A DNA stretch of 64,000 nucleotides, from positions 15,181,501 through 15,245,500 of the forward strand of contig NC_037092.1 of the NCBI RefSeq assembly GCF_002994745.2, written 5' to 3'. Shown piece after piece: positions 41,783-51,752 of this stretch (positions are counted from its first letter, which is position 1; each line of letters starts with the position of its first letter). A program made the translations under genes and the position numbers. The DNA is from Rosa chinensis (taxonomy: Eukaryota; Streptophyta; Magnoliopsida; Rosales; Rosaceae). The notes under the pieces were generated by a model. The model ran no database searches. It had not been told where the DNA came from and saw only the letters and a program-made list of their open reading frames with translations.

Positions 41783-42182
41783 CCTTGCTTTGCTTCTGAG
41801 ATCCATACCAGATCCACCAATCCTGTTTACAATTGGTTCTATAACATACTCTGACAGTCTCCTCATCACATAGATAAGCTCCTGCTACAATGGTGTCCTG
41901 GACATGACTCTCCACAGAATCCGAAGGGCACAGTACAGCACCAACACCACCTTTAGCATAATTTGTATTACTTTCATGAGGCTCAGCCTTGGTAATGACA
42001 ACAACAGATCCATGTTTTGCCACTTCCAGGGCATAGCGGAGGCTAGCAACTCCACTACCAATAACAGTAAAATCGAAGAATTTAGTGGAACCATCTCGCA
42101 AACTTGATGAAGTGATGGTTCTTAAGGGCTTTGAGCTCTCATTAATTGGAGATTGGGAGGAGTTACATCTCTGAATTTGCAA
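41783..42182 (-). pseudogene. L-aspartate oxidase fragment joined to a cytosolic glutamine synthetase exon fragment
   Basis: The frame starts MQIQRCNSSQSPINESSKPL and contains FFDFTVIGSGVASLRYALEVAKHGSVVVITKAEPHESNTNYAKGG, the FAD-binding dinucleotide fold (GxGxxxxxxA/G-type, last Gly replaced by Ser) and substrate region of plastid L-aspartate oxidase (NAD synthesis). It goes on to DEETVRV, where the match stops. From about 41838 a different frame reads RIGGSGMDLRSKAR and ends at a GT donor (41782). That is the end of the first coding exon of cytosolic glutamine synthetase (IGGSGMDLRSKAR at the same splice site). The two pieces are joined without an intron and are out of frame, so the second is read as unrelated residues ending in SKGK. 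Confidence 0.8.
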
Positions 42183-42469
42183 GAACTTTGAAACCCCACA
42201 CGACCTGGATGTGGATGGTTATACAATAAAGCATAATGATAAGTTAAGCTGTCTAAAATCCCACATTTTGCTATCAAAGAGGCAATCTCACTACTACCAT
42301 TAAACACTTAAATGATGTTGGAGTTCATGAGAGAGTGAATGCATTTGGCATTGTATCATCAATATGCGTGCAATAAAAACTTCTACGCATAAAAAATGGT
42401 ATCTGAGATGCTTCAATATGGCATTATATAAACCAAGGTGGTAAGGTCAAAGCACTGACTTTTAAATCT

Positions 42470-43213
42470 CCAGGTTCTCCATCAATTATGGGTTCATCAT
42501 CCTCATAGAAAACCACCTCCTGCAACAAAGATTAAGCAAATAAAGTTACTACCTAAAAAAAAGCATATATTTCAGTAAATATGGAATGATACTTTTAAGT
42601 CTTAAATTAGGCATCGGCAGAATCAAATCACCAACATGCACATGAAACAAAACTAAATAAATGGAAACATAGGATTTGATTTTCTCTGTAAATGCACAAG
42701 GAAGAAGTACCCCTTGTTTACTGATATAACCAAATTCCAAATCTTGGAAGAAAATATGAAGAATGAAAGCTTACTTGTCCATCTTGCATCCCTTTCTCAA
42801 TATCAACAGTGATGAAATATCCCTCCCTTTCATATTTAACATTGTTACATTGTTCGCAGACCTGAAAGAGCTCTTCACGAGTGTTCATTAAGGTTAATAT
42901 AGTAGTATAATTGGTAAAAGTAAGTCACACACAAAATAAATTGTTCCATGCAGAAGAAGGGGCATGCTTGTGAAAACTCTTTACCAAGAATGGAAGAACG
43001 ACTTCTTTATTCAGCTAAATATATGGTCGTTCTCTCCAAACTTTTTATTTTTTTAAATCATATAGTGACGGAAGAAATGTTTGTTCAAGCATATACCTGT
43101 TCCGTCATCTGTTGGAACATTCCCTGACCGATTTGCCTGTGATAGTCCTCATTTCTATAGTTACAACGTCTCTTTCCTGGTGTTGGCTTTATAACGTTCT
43201 TCTCCCTCCAAAC
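42470..43213 (-). pseudogene. three captured exons of an ERDJ3B-type DnaJ co-chaperone
   Basis: Exon A (43213-43097, 39 codons) reads VWREKNVIKPTPGKRRCNYRNEDYHRQIGQGMFQQMTEQ. Exon B (42861-42775, 29 codons) reads VCEQCNNVKYEREGYFITVDIEKGMQDGQ. Exon C (from 42519) reads EVVFYEDDEPIIDGEPGDLK before the match breaks near 42472. All have AG acceptors and GT donors and keep phase 0. They match the substrate-binding part of plant ERDJ3B (ER-lumen Hsp40, partner of BiP) in correct order, including the cysteine-rich KRRCNxRNExYH region (one Cys now Tyr). The J domain and the rest of the C-terminus are absent. The introns remain, so the capture was at DNA level. Confidence 0.85.
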
Positions 43214-44433
43214 CTGAGAAAGCCCAGATAAGAAGCCATGCACAAATAAAAAGATCAGACCATCGGCAAACTTAGTTTCTCCTTTCATGTTATAAGAATA
43301 GACGACAGAGATAAACAGTAACCAGATCCCCCACCCTACACACACACACATATACAGATACCATGTTGAAAGACGCAACCAATAGTGTGTACGGCTTCAG
43401 TAATTCTAAGCATGACGTGTTCAGACAAGGCTTTTACACATTTGATTCAAAGGCTTACAGACTTGGCTCTTATACACATTGTCATTCAGAGGCTTACAGG
43501 CTTGGCTCTTTTTTAGCTAGAATTAGCTTATGGCCCATGATTTGGACACTTCAAATGTAGCAAATAAACATATTTCCAAATTGTAGGTGAATGATTTCAT
43601 GTCAAATTGTATTACAATGCTTAGTATGGAATTCAGATCCACATGTGCACAATTAATTTCAGAAAAATGTGGAATGCTGCATGACTAAGGCAGTGATAAG
43701 GTACCATGAAAGCTCACTAAATGTGACCCAAGAAGCCTTTCTACAACCTTGTGCGTTGAAGTCCCTTACTCTGAAATGCAGTTTACCAGTTCCAGCTGGT
43801 ATACAAGTTGTCATTGCTCCTTCTGTAGGTTTACAAGAATGGGTGTAAAATTATATCAGCAGTTTCAACTAGGAATCAGAACCCTGTTGTGAACAAAATC
43901 CCCATCACAGAACTCTTATAAAGGAAAAAAGTAAACTGAACCTACCAAAGGAATGAGATCATATCTATGCACCTACACCCCTTTTCATTCATCAAGTTTC
44001 TTTCTTTTTCAACCCATTTCAATATATGATCCATTTCAATCAAAAAAGGTATCCCAATGATCGAAAAACCATACAGAACAATTCACATATCATTTCCACA
44101 CAAAAACAAGGAACAATTGTATCCCAGAATCTATCAAAAACGAAACTTTGCCGCACCAACTAGTACAAAAGAACACCCACCAACTCCATTAAGGTAAAGT
44201 TTTAATCTTTGTCCATTCAAAAAATAAAATAAAAAGTTTTGATCTTTGCTGAGCAGAAGCAATCTTTAATCACGAGGAAAGCAGCCACCCACATCCAAAT
44301 TACTACCCATTAAGTTACTTTCACCAAAAATGAGAGCTGATAAAAAGAAACTAAGAAACTGAACATATGAGCAAAACCACCCCATAACAAAACCCACTGG
44401 AACATTCTCAACGGAAACAAAACCACCACAAAT

Positions 44434-44718
44434 TCAAAAACCTTCAGCGGTGCCGGTCTGAGTCCCAGAGAAAATAGTCACCCTAGTCTTGCCCGATGCA
44501 ACCTCAAACTCATCTTCCTCCTCCTTAAGCGGCACCGCCAGCTGCTTCACCACCCGACTAGTCTTATCAGACGATCTCTGCCACAGCACCACCAGAAACC
44601 CAAATATCAACTCAATTGAAGTCGTCGCTATCACCACCGCCATGTCCGTCACCGAGCCTCCCAGCGAAACCCCAAGCGCCGACTCCAGCTTCCGCACCAA
44701 TTCCAAATTCAAACTCAC
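44434..44718 (-). pseudogene. captured first exon of NADPH-cytochrome P450 reductase
   Basis: The ATG at 44718 opens MSLNLELVRKLESALGVSLGGSVTDMAVVIATTSIELIFGFLVVLWQRSSDKTSRVVKQL, then KEEEDEFEVASGKTRVTIFSGTQTGTAEG, followed by a GT donor and a stop at 44434 in the retained intron. This is the start of class II plant P450 reductase: lumenal N-terminus, membrane anchor, acidic linker and the first FMN-phosphate loop (GTQTGTAEG). In the family FFGTQTGTAEG is usual; here it is FSGTQTG. The frame is open through the whole exon and a 5' leader with a GA microsatellite precedes it, so the source gene's promoter may have been captured too. Flavin and NADPH domains are missing. Confidence 0.9.
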
Positions 44719-44809
44719 CGTCGGGAAATCCCCGACCTCGAATCCCTCGGTCTCTGTGAAATGAATCGGAGCCGCGGAGCTCTCGATTTTCTCGAGGTTG
44801 GTGAACTAG

Positions 44810-44865
<56 letters not shown>

Positions 44866-45010
44866 TAGGGTTTGGAAGGACAAGGAAGCGAGAGAGAAGG
44901 AGAAGAGAGAAAAGTGCTGGTCGGAGGCGGGGAAGGATGAAGAGGAGAGTTGGGAGAAAATGAGTTGTGCTCGGTTAGGGTTTGGGGAGTAAATGCAAGT
45001 GTGGGAAAAT
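44719..45010 (-). promoter_or_regulatory. captured P450 reductase 5' leader and possible promoter
   Basis: Read leftward from about 45010, a CT-rich leader with a (TC) run (44815-44862) leads to the reductase ATG at 44718. GA/CT-rich leaders are common in plant housekeeping genes. A weak TATATTTT is near 45010. It lies just inside the right subterminal array, as the leader of the CACTA element at the left edge of the window does. Confidence 0.4.
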
Positions 45011-45144
45011 ATATCCAAGTGTGGGAATTAAAATTTTTGTTCCCACCTTCAACTGTTTTAATTTTAAGTTCACCGCTCCGCGTTTTTGTGATTCCCGCAA
45101 AAATTTTAACAAAAGTTTTTTAGGAAGAGGGGGGGGGGGAATCT

Positions 45145-45650
45145 AACTTCAGACAACAGCATTTAGGGTGCATTGTCTGAAGATAATGTGACAACAGATG
45201 AATAAAAGCAGTTGTGTGAAATCAAATCAGACAATATCTTTTAGCAAGTATTGACTTAAAAGTTATTGCACAACAGACAATGAATAACAGTTGTGTGATT
45301 GAACAATCAGACAACATCAAAAATCAACCATTGTCTGAATAAACCTTGGACAACATTGAAATAATAACTGTTGTCTGAATTGATCCATTCAGACAACATA
45401 AAAAATCAACCATTGTTTGAATAAACCTTGGACAACATTGAAATAATAACTGTTGTCTGAATTGATCCATTCAGACAACATCTATTATATCAACCATTGT
45501 CTGAAAAGTAATTGCACAAGAGCCAAGTAATGACTGTCGTTGGATTCGAAAATTCAGACGACATATATTTTTTTGCGGTTGTCTGATTATTTCAAACGAC
45601 AGTTAAAATGTTTGCTGTCGTCTGATATGTGTTGTCTGATTGAAAAATTG
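45145..45650 (-). repeat. right subterminal repeat array of the CACTA element
   Basis: Repeats of CAGACAACA/TTGTCTGA occur in both orientations. A block of about 90 bp containing AACCTTGGACAACATTG and ATTGATCCATTCAGACAACAT is duplicated at about 45335-45485. Confidence 0.8.
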
Positions 45651-45838
45651 GTGTAGTGAACTCTGAATCAAACTAGTTTACATAACATTTATGTACATTA
45701 ATGTATCTTGACGAATCTCAGAACATCTATCTATGTTTTTTTTTATTTTTTTATGAAACATTATGCTAGGCCTAGGCACGGGCCGAGACCGCATGTTAAT
45801 TTGCTAGGCCCGGGACCAAGCTACTTTTTTTCTGGTCG

Positions 45839-46228
45839 GCCTCAAATAACGTTTTTTTTTCCCAGTTATAGAGACCATGAAGTAGGGCTAGCTTGTTTTG
45901 CCAACCTGCTGAAACAGGCTGAAAACAGGCTGAACTGGACCGGTTCAAGCAGAAACCGGACTTACCGGCTCCGCTCAACCGAACTGAGTGGATCAACCGG
46001 ACTTGACACCGGTTCACGTAAACAAGAGGTTCGGCTCAAATAACGTTTTTTTTTTCCCAGTTATAGAGACCATGAAGTAGGGCTGGCTTGTTTTGCCAAC
46101 CTGCTGAAACAGGCAGAAAACAGGCCGAACTGGACGGGTTGAAGCAGAAACCGGACTTACCGGCTCCGCTCAACCGAACTGAGTGGATCAACCGGGCTTG
46201 ACACCGGTTCACGTAAACAAGAGGTTCG
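45839..46228 (+). repeat. tandem duplication, about 195 bp x 2
   Basis: The block starting GGCTCAAATAACG and ending near AACAAGAGGTTCGG is present twice in direct order (about 45839-46033 and 46034-46228), with few differences. It spans the left boundary of the inner hAT, so both copies contain CCATGAAG followed by TAGGGCT. Confidence 0.85.
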
Positions 46229-47034
46229 GTTAAAATCGAACTGGCCTAGTTGACTGATTATTCCAAAATAAATGAAATAATCCACCTTAGTGCAGTCCCA
46301 AGACTCAAACCTTGCACCAATTTGAGTATAAGCATGTGCCTTACCCACTATGCCACAAACTTACTTGTGATATTCCTTGACGCTTTGGTATTTAGAGCTT
46401 CAAAGATACATGTAAATATTTAAATCCAATTCTTTCTTCTCTCCTTTTTATTTTTGGTCAACTATCTTCTCTCTATTCTTCATCCACAAACTCTTGATCT
46501 TCTTGAACCTTTATCCGGTCAAAGAACTCTCTCTTCTTTCCTAGACCTCATTAAACTTTTCTCACCAACTCTCACTAACTCTCTCTTGATCATCACTTCT
46601 CTAGGATCCTCAACTCTGTTCTTGCTCCTCTGTTTTTTCTTCTTTTCTCTCTTCTTCCACCTTTGTCTCTTCCTTCTTTCTGTTTCTGCTTCCTCCTCCT
46701 CAAAACTGCAATCCTCATCTCCTTCGCTTGGCTTACAAATTTGATGTTTATAAACCTTGGGATCTATAGTTCTCAGGCTCGTGAACTTCTACATTAAAGA
46801 ATTTACATATTTTAGAGCTAGATCATCGTCAAATTTTACTCTGCAATCCTCCAAATTCTGATGATCAGACTTTTTAAATACCAGCCAAAACTTACTGTTG
46901 AAATTGGTAAACCGAACTTCCGGTAACCTAAAGGTCCGGCACAGTTATGGCTACGAATTTGGCGAAATCGAAGACTTTCAGTTCTGTAGCGGTTGATGCC
47001 AAAAAATCCAGTAAATGTACCAAGGCCAGCCCTA
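45883..47034. mobile_element. inner hAT-like transposon nested in the outer one, TSD CCATGAAG
   Basis: The left end TAGGGCTGGCTTG (46078; a diverged tandem copy, TAGGGCTAGCTTG, is at 45883) and the right end CAAGGCCAGCCCTA (to 47034) are flanked by CCATGAAG on both sides (47035-47042 on the right). The true left end is one of the two tandem copies. It includes a CT-rich stretch at 46440-46740 and no transposase. Confidence 0.75.
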
Positions 47035-48299
47035 CCATGAAGGCCTGGATCGTAAATGAACGGCCCGGTCCTATCGGGTTTTCGGGTCCAAAAATTCAAT
47101 TTTGTTTACCTTTATTTTCTTTACAATTTCATCATGTTTATGATTTTCTGGGTTTAGAAGAAGAAAATAACATCATACAAATCACAAACTAAGCTACAAA
47201 ATGAAGAGAACAACATCCAAACTCCATAGCTTCTTCCAAGTTACAAAGTACAATCAAATGAAGTTTCAAAGTTTAAATTCAAACCATATGAATGAAGAAC
47301 TGAAGAACTGAAGTTTCCAACTTCAAAAGTTCAAATACAACCAACTGAAAAACTGAAGTTCCACCATATTAAAGTTTCAAACATATCAAAGTCATCACCA
47401 CCCTCAAACTGGCTGGAAGCCACCACCGCCCTCAGACTGGCTGGAAGCCACCACCATCTCGTCCCCACAAACTGCAGCTGCTTCGGATTCCATTGCCAAA
47501 GACCCAAAGTGATGAAGAGAGGCTTCGGGTTCCACCTTAGGATTGGGGTTTCAAAATGGAAAATTGAAGGAGATTGGGTTTCGAGTTAGTGATCGGAGAA
47601 GGCCAGAAGGGGATTGTTGCTAGGAATCGAAGAAATTAGGCTTACTTGTTCGAATTCGAAATCTGGAAAGCTAGAAAAGTAGAAATTGATTGAGGGTTTC
47701 GAGTGGGTTCGAGCTACAAAGGGAAACTGGAAAATCGAAGGGTTCTTGTTGCGAAGGAAATCGAAGAACTGAAGAAGGCTGCAGATAAATTTCCCAGACT
47801 CTGCGAGTTCAAGCTTCAAAGGGAAACTAGAAAATGGAAACCCCTCTAAAGTTCCGATCGCTCCAAGGAAATCAAAACCTGAAGTTGAGTGTTGACTAAG
47901 AAAGGGTCAAGGACTCGGGGTTCAGGTGTTGTGTTGAGTGTTGACGGATAAGGGTTAAATGTTGACTGAAAGTCTGAAAGAGTCTTAAGACAAAGACTCG
48001 TAGAACCATTTCCAAATGGGTATATTGAATCGGGCTTATCTTCAGGCTTTTGGGATTGTGGATACCAGGGCCCGGGACTGGCCCATTTAAATTCAAACAA
48101 TCCGGGCTTTATTTTTTTTGTCTATTTTTTCTCTCAAAATCCGACCCGGACCTGACGGTCCAGATCAATCCGGTCCGAGTTTTCAGGCTAAAATGCCCAG
48201 GCCTACACTATGCTCTACTAATATATTGGATTGTCAGTAAACGGCTAGATGCAAATCAATGGAACGGTGGAAGTGTGGAACCACAGTGAGCAAAAATTA

Positions 48300-48941
48300 A
48301 CTTGTTTTTGTTTTTATTTTTGTTCGGCTACGGGTTGTTTGAGACAACTTTGAGGCCTAAGCGAACCAATTTATCACAATCGGTTTTGTACCTGACAGCC
48401 CAACTACTTTATTTGGGACATTTAATTGTCCCTTCGATTTTCTATAGTTCGGCTCATATGGCCCAACAAAGCTTGGATACGGATGGCTTGGTTGATGGAG
48501 TTCCCAGCTTGAAGAGGCAAATTCATCGCAAATGTCTGTTTTGAGTTTTATTTACTCTATTTTCACTTCAACTTGCAGTGCATCGAATACCAAACATTTT
48601 GATGGAAACTAAAAGGATCACATTCCCTTGTAATTTGTTATCTCTTCTGATTTAGCAATGGGTGTTGCAGATACAGTGACACTTGCATATAACTCCAGTA
48701 ATCAGTGCCCATAAGTTTGAATTTTGCTGAGGGGACTTGTTCAATTGGATAATGTATACATATATAGCATATAATATGTCTCCCTTGCTCATCTCAATTT
48801 GGCGTCTCTTTCTCTTCCTCATTCACTCACCAATTATTATTTGTCTCTGTCATCACTAAAATAGATCTACGTATGTGTATAAATGAGCAGGGACACATTT
48901 CCACCATAGTTCCTTTTCTTCATTCTTTTCTATTCCATACA
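48300..48941 (+). repeat. duplicated ZIP upstream region, copy B
   Basis: Matches 18600-18942 plus 25294-25461 (copy A, split by copia) and 55700-56128 (copy C). Shared landmarks include GCAGTGCATCGAATACC..ACATTTTGAT, AAACTAA.AGGATCA.ATTCCCTTGTA, and GAGC..GGACACATTTCCAC. This is promoter and leader sequence of the ZIP gene family member; the gene following it in this copy is dead. Confidence 0.75.
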
Positions 48942-49212
48942 ATGAAAAGGTTCCAGTCTTATTCGAACAACTTCTTCAGCACTATCTTCTTTCTCATTCT
49001 TCTACCAATTTTAGTATCTTCGACCTGTACATGTATTTGAAAGCAAGACGAAGATCAAAACCAATCCAAGCAACTTATCACATACAAACTAGTTGCAATC
49101 TGTTTCAGTTCTGGTTTTCGGACCACTAGGAGTCTCTCTTCCATTTCCGGGGAAGTTCAACATACCACTTCGAAAAAATTTCTTGGCTTCTGATCCGAAC
49201 ATGCAATTTCTT
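48942..49212 (+). pseudogene. truncated ZIP transporter pseudogene, copy B
   Basis: From the ATG at 48942 it reads [32 protein letters not shown], then a TGA where copy C has CAA, then matches with frame changes to about the IP(F/L) codons near 49167. There the sequence departs from the intact gene at the same point as copy A. The remainder of exon 1 and exons 2-3 are missing. The 3' part joins the 3' flank of the RLP-B pseudogene. Confidence 0.85.
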
Positions 49213-49408
49213 ATTGGAAATTTGAAACATGTATGTATGAAAAGATATTAACGGAACAACTTATAAAAGTTAAAATATCAAGTTGACATCGTACTGATTT
49301 GATTTATTGACTACAAATACATTGCATTACAATACATTATACATTACAAGATAGATTGAACATACATCATGCAAACTGTATTACAACTTTTATTGTTTCT
49401 TTTCTAAA

Positions 49409-51752
49409 TCAAAACCTTCTTTGAAAATGAGCGACTTTCAATGCAATTGCCAGTGCTATTTTGTCTTTGATGTTGTCAAAGAATTGAAAATAAGCATACC
49501 TCCATGACTTCTTCAGAAGCAAAGTGCCACAAACGCCCCAAAAGCTTATGACAAACCCAAGGACCATGCTGATATAGAAACCAAGCTTCCCGTTGTCATC
49601 TTCATCTTCACCGTCCCCTCCGAGCAAAGTTTGTTGTGTAGGTGTGTCATACCCCTCGCACTTGGTTGAAAGAGGAAATCCACAGAGCGATGGATTCCCC
49701 ACATATGATGAATTCTCTTGTGTTTGGAGTTGGGGGCCTGAAGGGATTCTTCCGGACAGGTTGTTATAAGACAAGTTCAAGTGTGACAAAAATGTCAAAG
49801 AAGACAAGCTTTGAGGAATCTGTCCCGAAAGATGGTTGTGTGAGAGATCAAGAGTTTCCAACCAACGCAAGTTTCCAATCTTGGTGGAAATATTTCCACT
49901 CAATTGATTCATCGACAAGTTTAGGGCTCCCAATCGAACGAGGCTGCTTATTTGTTCAGGAATTCCACCTTCTAAATTATTTGATGAAAGATCAATGCTC
50001 TTCACCAAGTACAAGTTGCTGATTGTATAGTCGAGTTCGCTTCCTTTCAGTGTCATCCTCGTTGATTCTCCTGTATATATGTAATCCGTTTGGTGGCTGT
50101 CACGGAATGTTAGGAAAGTCAAGTTATTCAAACACCTGGGAATAGTCCCTGAAAAGTTGTTGTCACCAAGGTCTAGGATATGCAGGTCGGTGAGATAGCA
50201 CAACTGGTGGGGATGTGTCCGGCTAGAAAGTTGGACCTCAATCGAAGCATGGACAAACCGGTCATGTTGCCGATCCATAAAGGTATTTCTCTGGTAAATC
50301 TGTTGCCTCCAAGATCAACCCTCATAAAAGAACAATTTTTCAAGGAAGATGGAATGTTCCCTACAAAATTGTTGTGGTTCATGATCAACATAAGAAGAGA
50401 TCTGGGTACACCCAAAGAAGTGGGGATATTACCGGAAAGACTGTTGTTCCCTACATCTACTATCAATATTTGTGGCCACAAACTCCAAGCTCGAGGGAAC
50501 TCCCCAGATAAGTGATTGCTTCTTGCTGAAAAGATTGATAAGCTTTGGATGTTGCAAATAGAGGGTGGAATAGTACCATTGAATTGATTATCGGATAGAT
50601 ACAACTCCCTCATGTTGGGAAACAATTGATCAAAGTTCGAGGGTATTGGCCCGGAAAATGAATTGCTTTCAAGACCAAGGAGGCTGGCATTAGTAGACCA
50701 AAGTGGAAGTGAGCCCTCAAATTGATAATGACTCAAATATATAGCTCCTAGTTTTGGAAATTTCAGATGGAATGGAAGCTTTCCATGGATTTGGTTGTAA
50801 GATAAATCCAAATATTCAACTCGGGAAGATATCTTCAAAAACCATTCATTTGGTATGAAATCCAAAATTCTTATGAAGGGTGACATACTCTAGTTCAGTT
50901 TGGGATTGAAGCCATACGCCAAAAGAACCTACTTGACAGTCTCTAATTTGAATTGTTTGTAGCTTGAAAGGAGGAACCCACTCTTGACTTACATTAAAAA
51001 TGAGGGACATGGGTCGGTCTGTGTCTAGTGCCACGTACTCTAAACTTGTTAGGTTTATCAAATGTGCTTCCCTTAAAATGCCTTCCCACGAATTCAAAGA
51101 AAGATCTAGGTGAACTAGTTTAGAGAGTTGTCCAAAACTTTCAGGTATCGACCCGTTCATTTGATTTGCAGAGAGATCTAGTGTTTCCAAAGAGGACAAG
51201 TTTCCAATAGATTCTGGAATAGAGCCCCAAAAAGAATTCAGGGTGAGGTGAAGATGTTGAAGGCTTTTTAACATTCCCAAGGAGGTAGGCAATTCACTCA
51301 CCAACCTATTTAAAGACACATCTATTGACTCTATTGAATTACTTGTGCAATATGAGAAACCATTCAACAAATCCTCAAAACCCCCATCAAAATTATTTCC
51401 CGCAAGATTTAATGTCTTTAGCTTGCACAAGTTTCCAATGAGTTTCGGAATTCTACCTTCAAGTCCCATAGCAGACAAATCAAGGACTTCTAGAGATTTG
51501 AGTTGACCCGTGCGGTTGTTGCATGAAATACCACTCCATTGACAGCAGTCGTTGCCCACCCAAGACGAAAGGCTACCAGAAGGATCGATCAACGATATCC
51601 TCTTTAAAGCTAATGAGTGCTCGTCTTTCTTCATCTATGCATGACGAGTTCACACTGCTTGGGAGTTCATCACCCAAACAGATACATAGGTTGCTGGTGT
51701 GAAAATATGAAGAGGCCAAAAACAGGAGTAAGTAGTGAGTGTAGCCATCCAT
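49409..51752 (-). pseudogene. LRR receptor-like protein (RLP, EIX/Cf type), copy B, broken and shortened
   Basis: The ATG at 51752 starts MDGYTHYLLLFLASSYFHTSN, a signal peptide, then SSCIDEERRALISFKEDIVD. A frameshift at about 51592 precedes DPSGSLSSWVGNDCCQWSGISC. The cap is joined directly to middle repeats (NNRTGQ then LKSLEVLDLS), so about six leucine-rich repeats found in copy A are deleted. Further frameshifts occur at about 50870 and 50222. The last repeats, C-terminal cap (NPSLCGFPLSTKC), acidic stretch, membrane helix (FYISMVLGFVISFWGVCGTLLL) and tail (AHFQRRF) are intact. It is the paralogue of 26639-29474, close in sequence especially at the C-terminus. Confidence 0.9.

Larger units (their letters stand above)
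39826..45658. mobile_element. complete CACTA transposon with pieces of at least four host genes, 5833 bp, TSD AAC
   Basis: The left end CACTACACCAATTTTTCAAT and the right end ATTGAAAAATTGGTGTAGTG are perfect inverted repeats for at least 20 bases, flanked by AAC at 39823-39825 and 45659-45661. Both sides have long arrays of CAGACGAC/CAGACAAC motifs. The interior carries, on the minus strand from right to left, a P450 reductase first exon, three ERDJ3B exons, an L-aspartate oxidase fragment joined to a glutamine synthetase fragment, and a last exon-like piece. No transposase was found. Splice sites at most fragments are intact, so one chimeric pre-mRNA starting near 45000 is possible. Confidence 0.93.
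45767..48205. mobile_element. hAT-like transposon (outer), 2439 bp, TSD CATTATGC/CACTATGC
   Basis: The left end TAGGCCTAGGCACGGGCC and the right end, inverted TAGGCCTGGGCATTTTAG, share TAGGCCTxGGCA. The flanking octamers are CATTATGC (45759-45766) and CACTATGC (48206-48213), seven of eight the same. No transposase frame was found. It contains a second, smaller hAT. The interior right part (47100-47900) has imperfect tandem repeats such as CTGGCTGGAAGCCACCACC, and no recognised gene. Confidence 0.75.

Noticed and set aside
41783..42182. Functional L-aspartate oxidase gene
   Set aside because: Only the N-terminal part is present, the third FAD-loop glycine is changed, and the match ends at a junction with another gene inside a transposon.
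44434..44718. Functional NADPH-cytochrome P450 reductase gene
   Set aside because: Only exon 1 is present; FMN, FAD and NADPH domains are missing, and the piece lies inside a CACTA element with exact AAC duplications.
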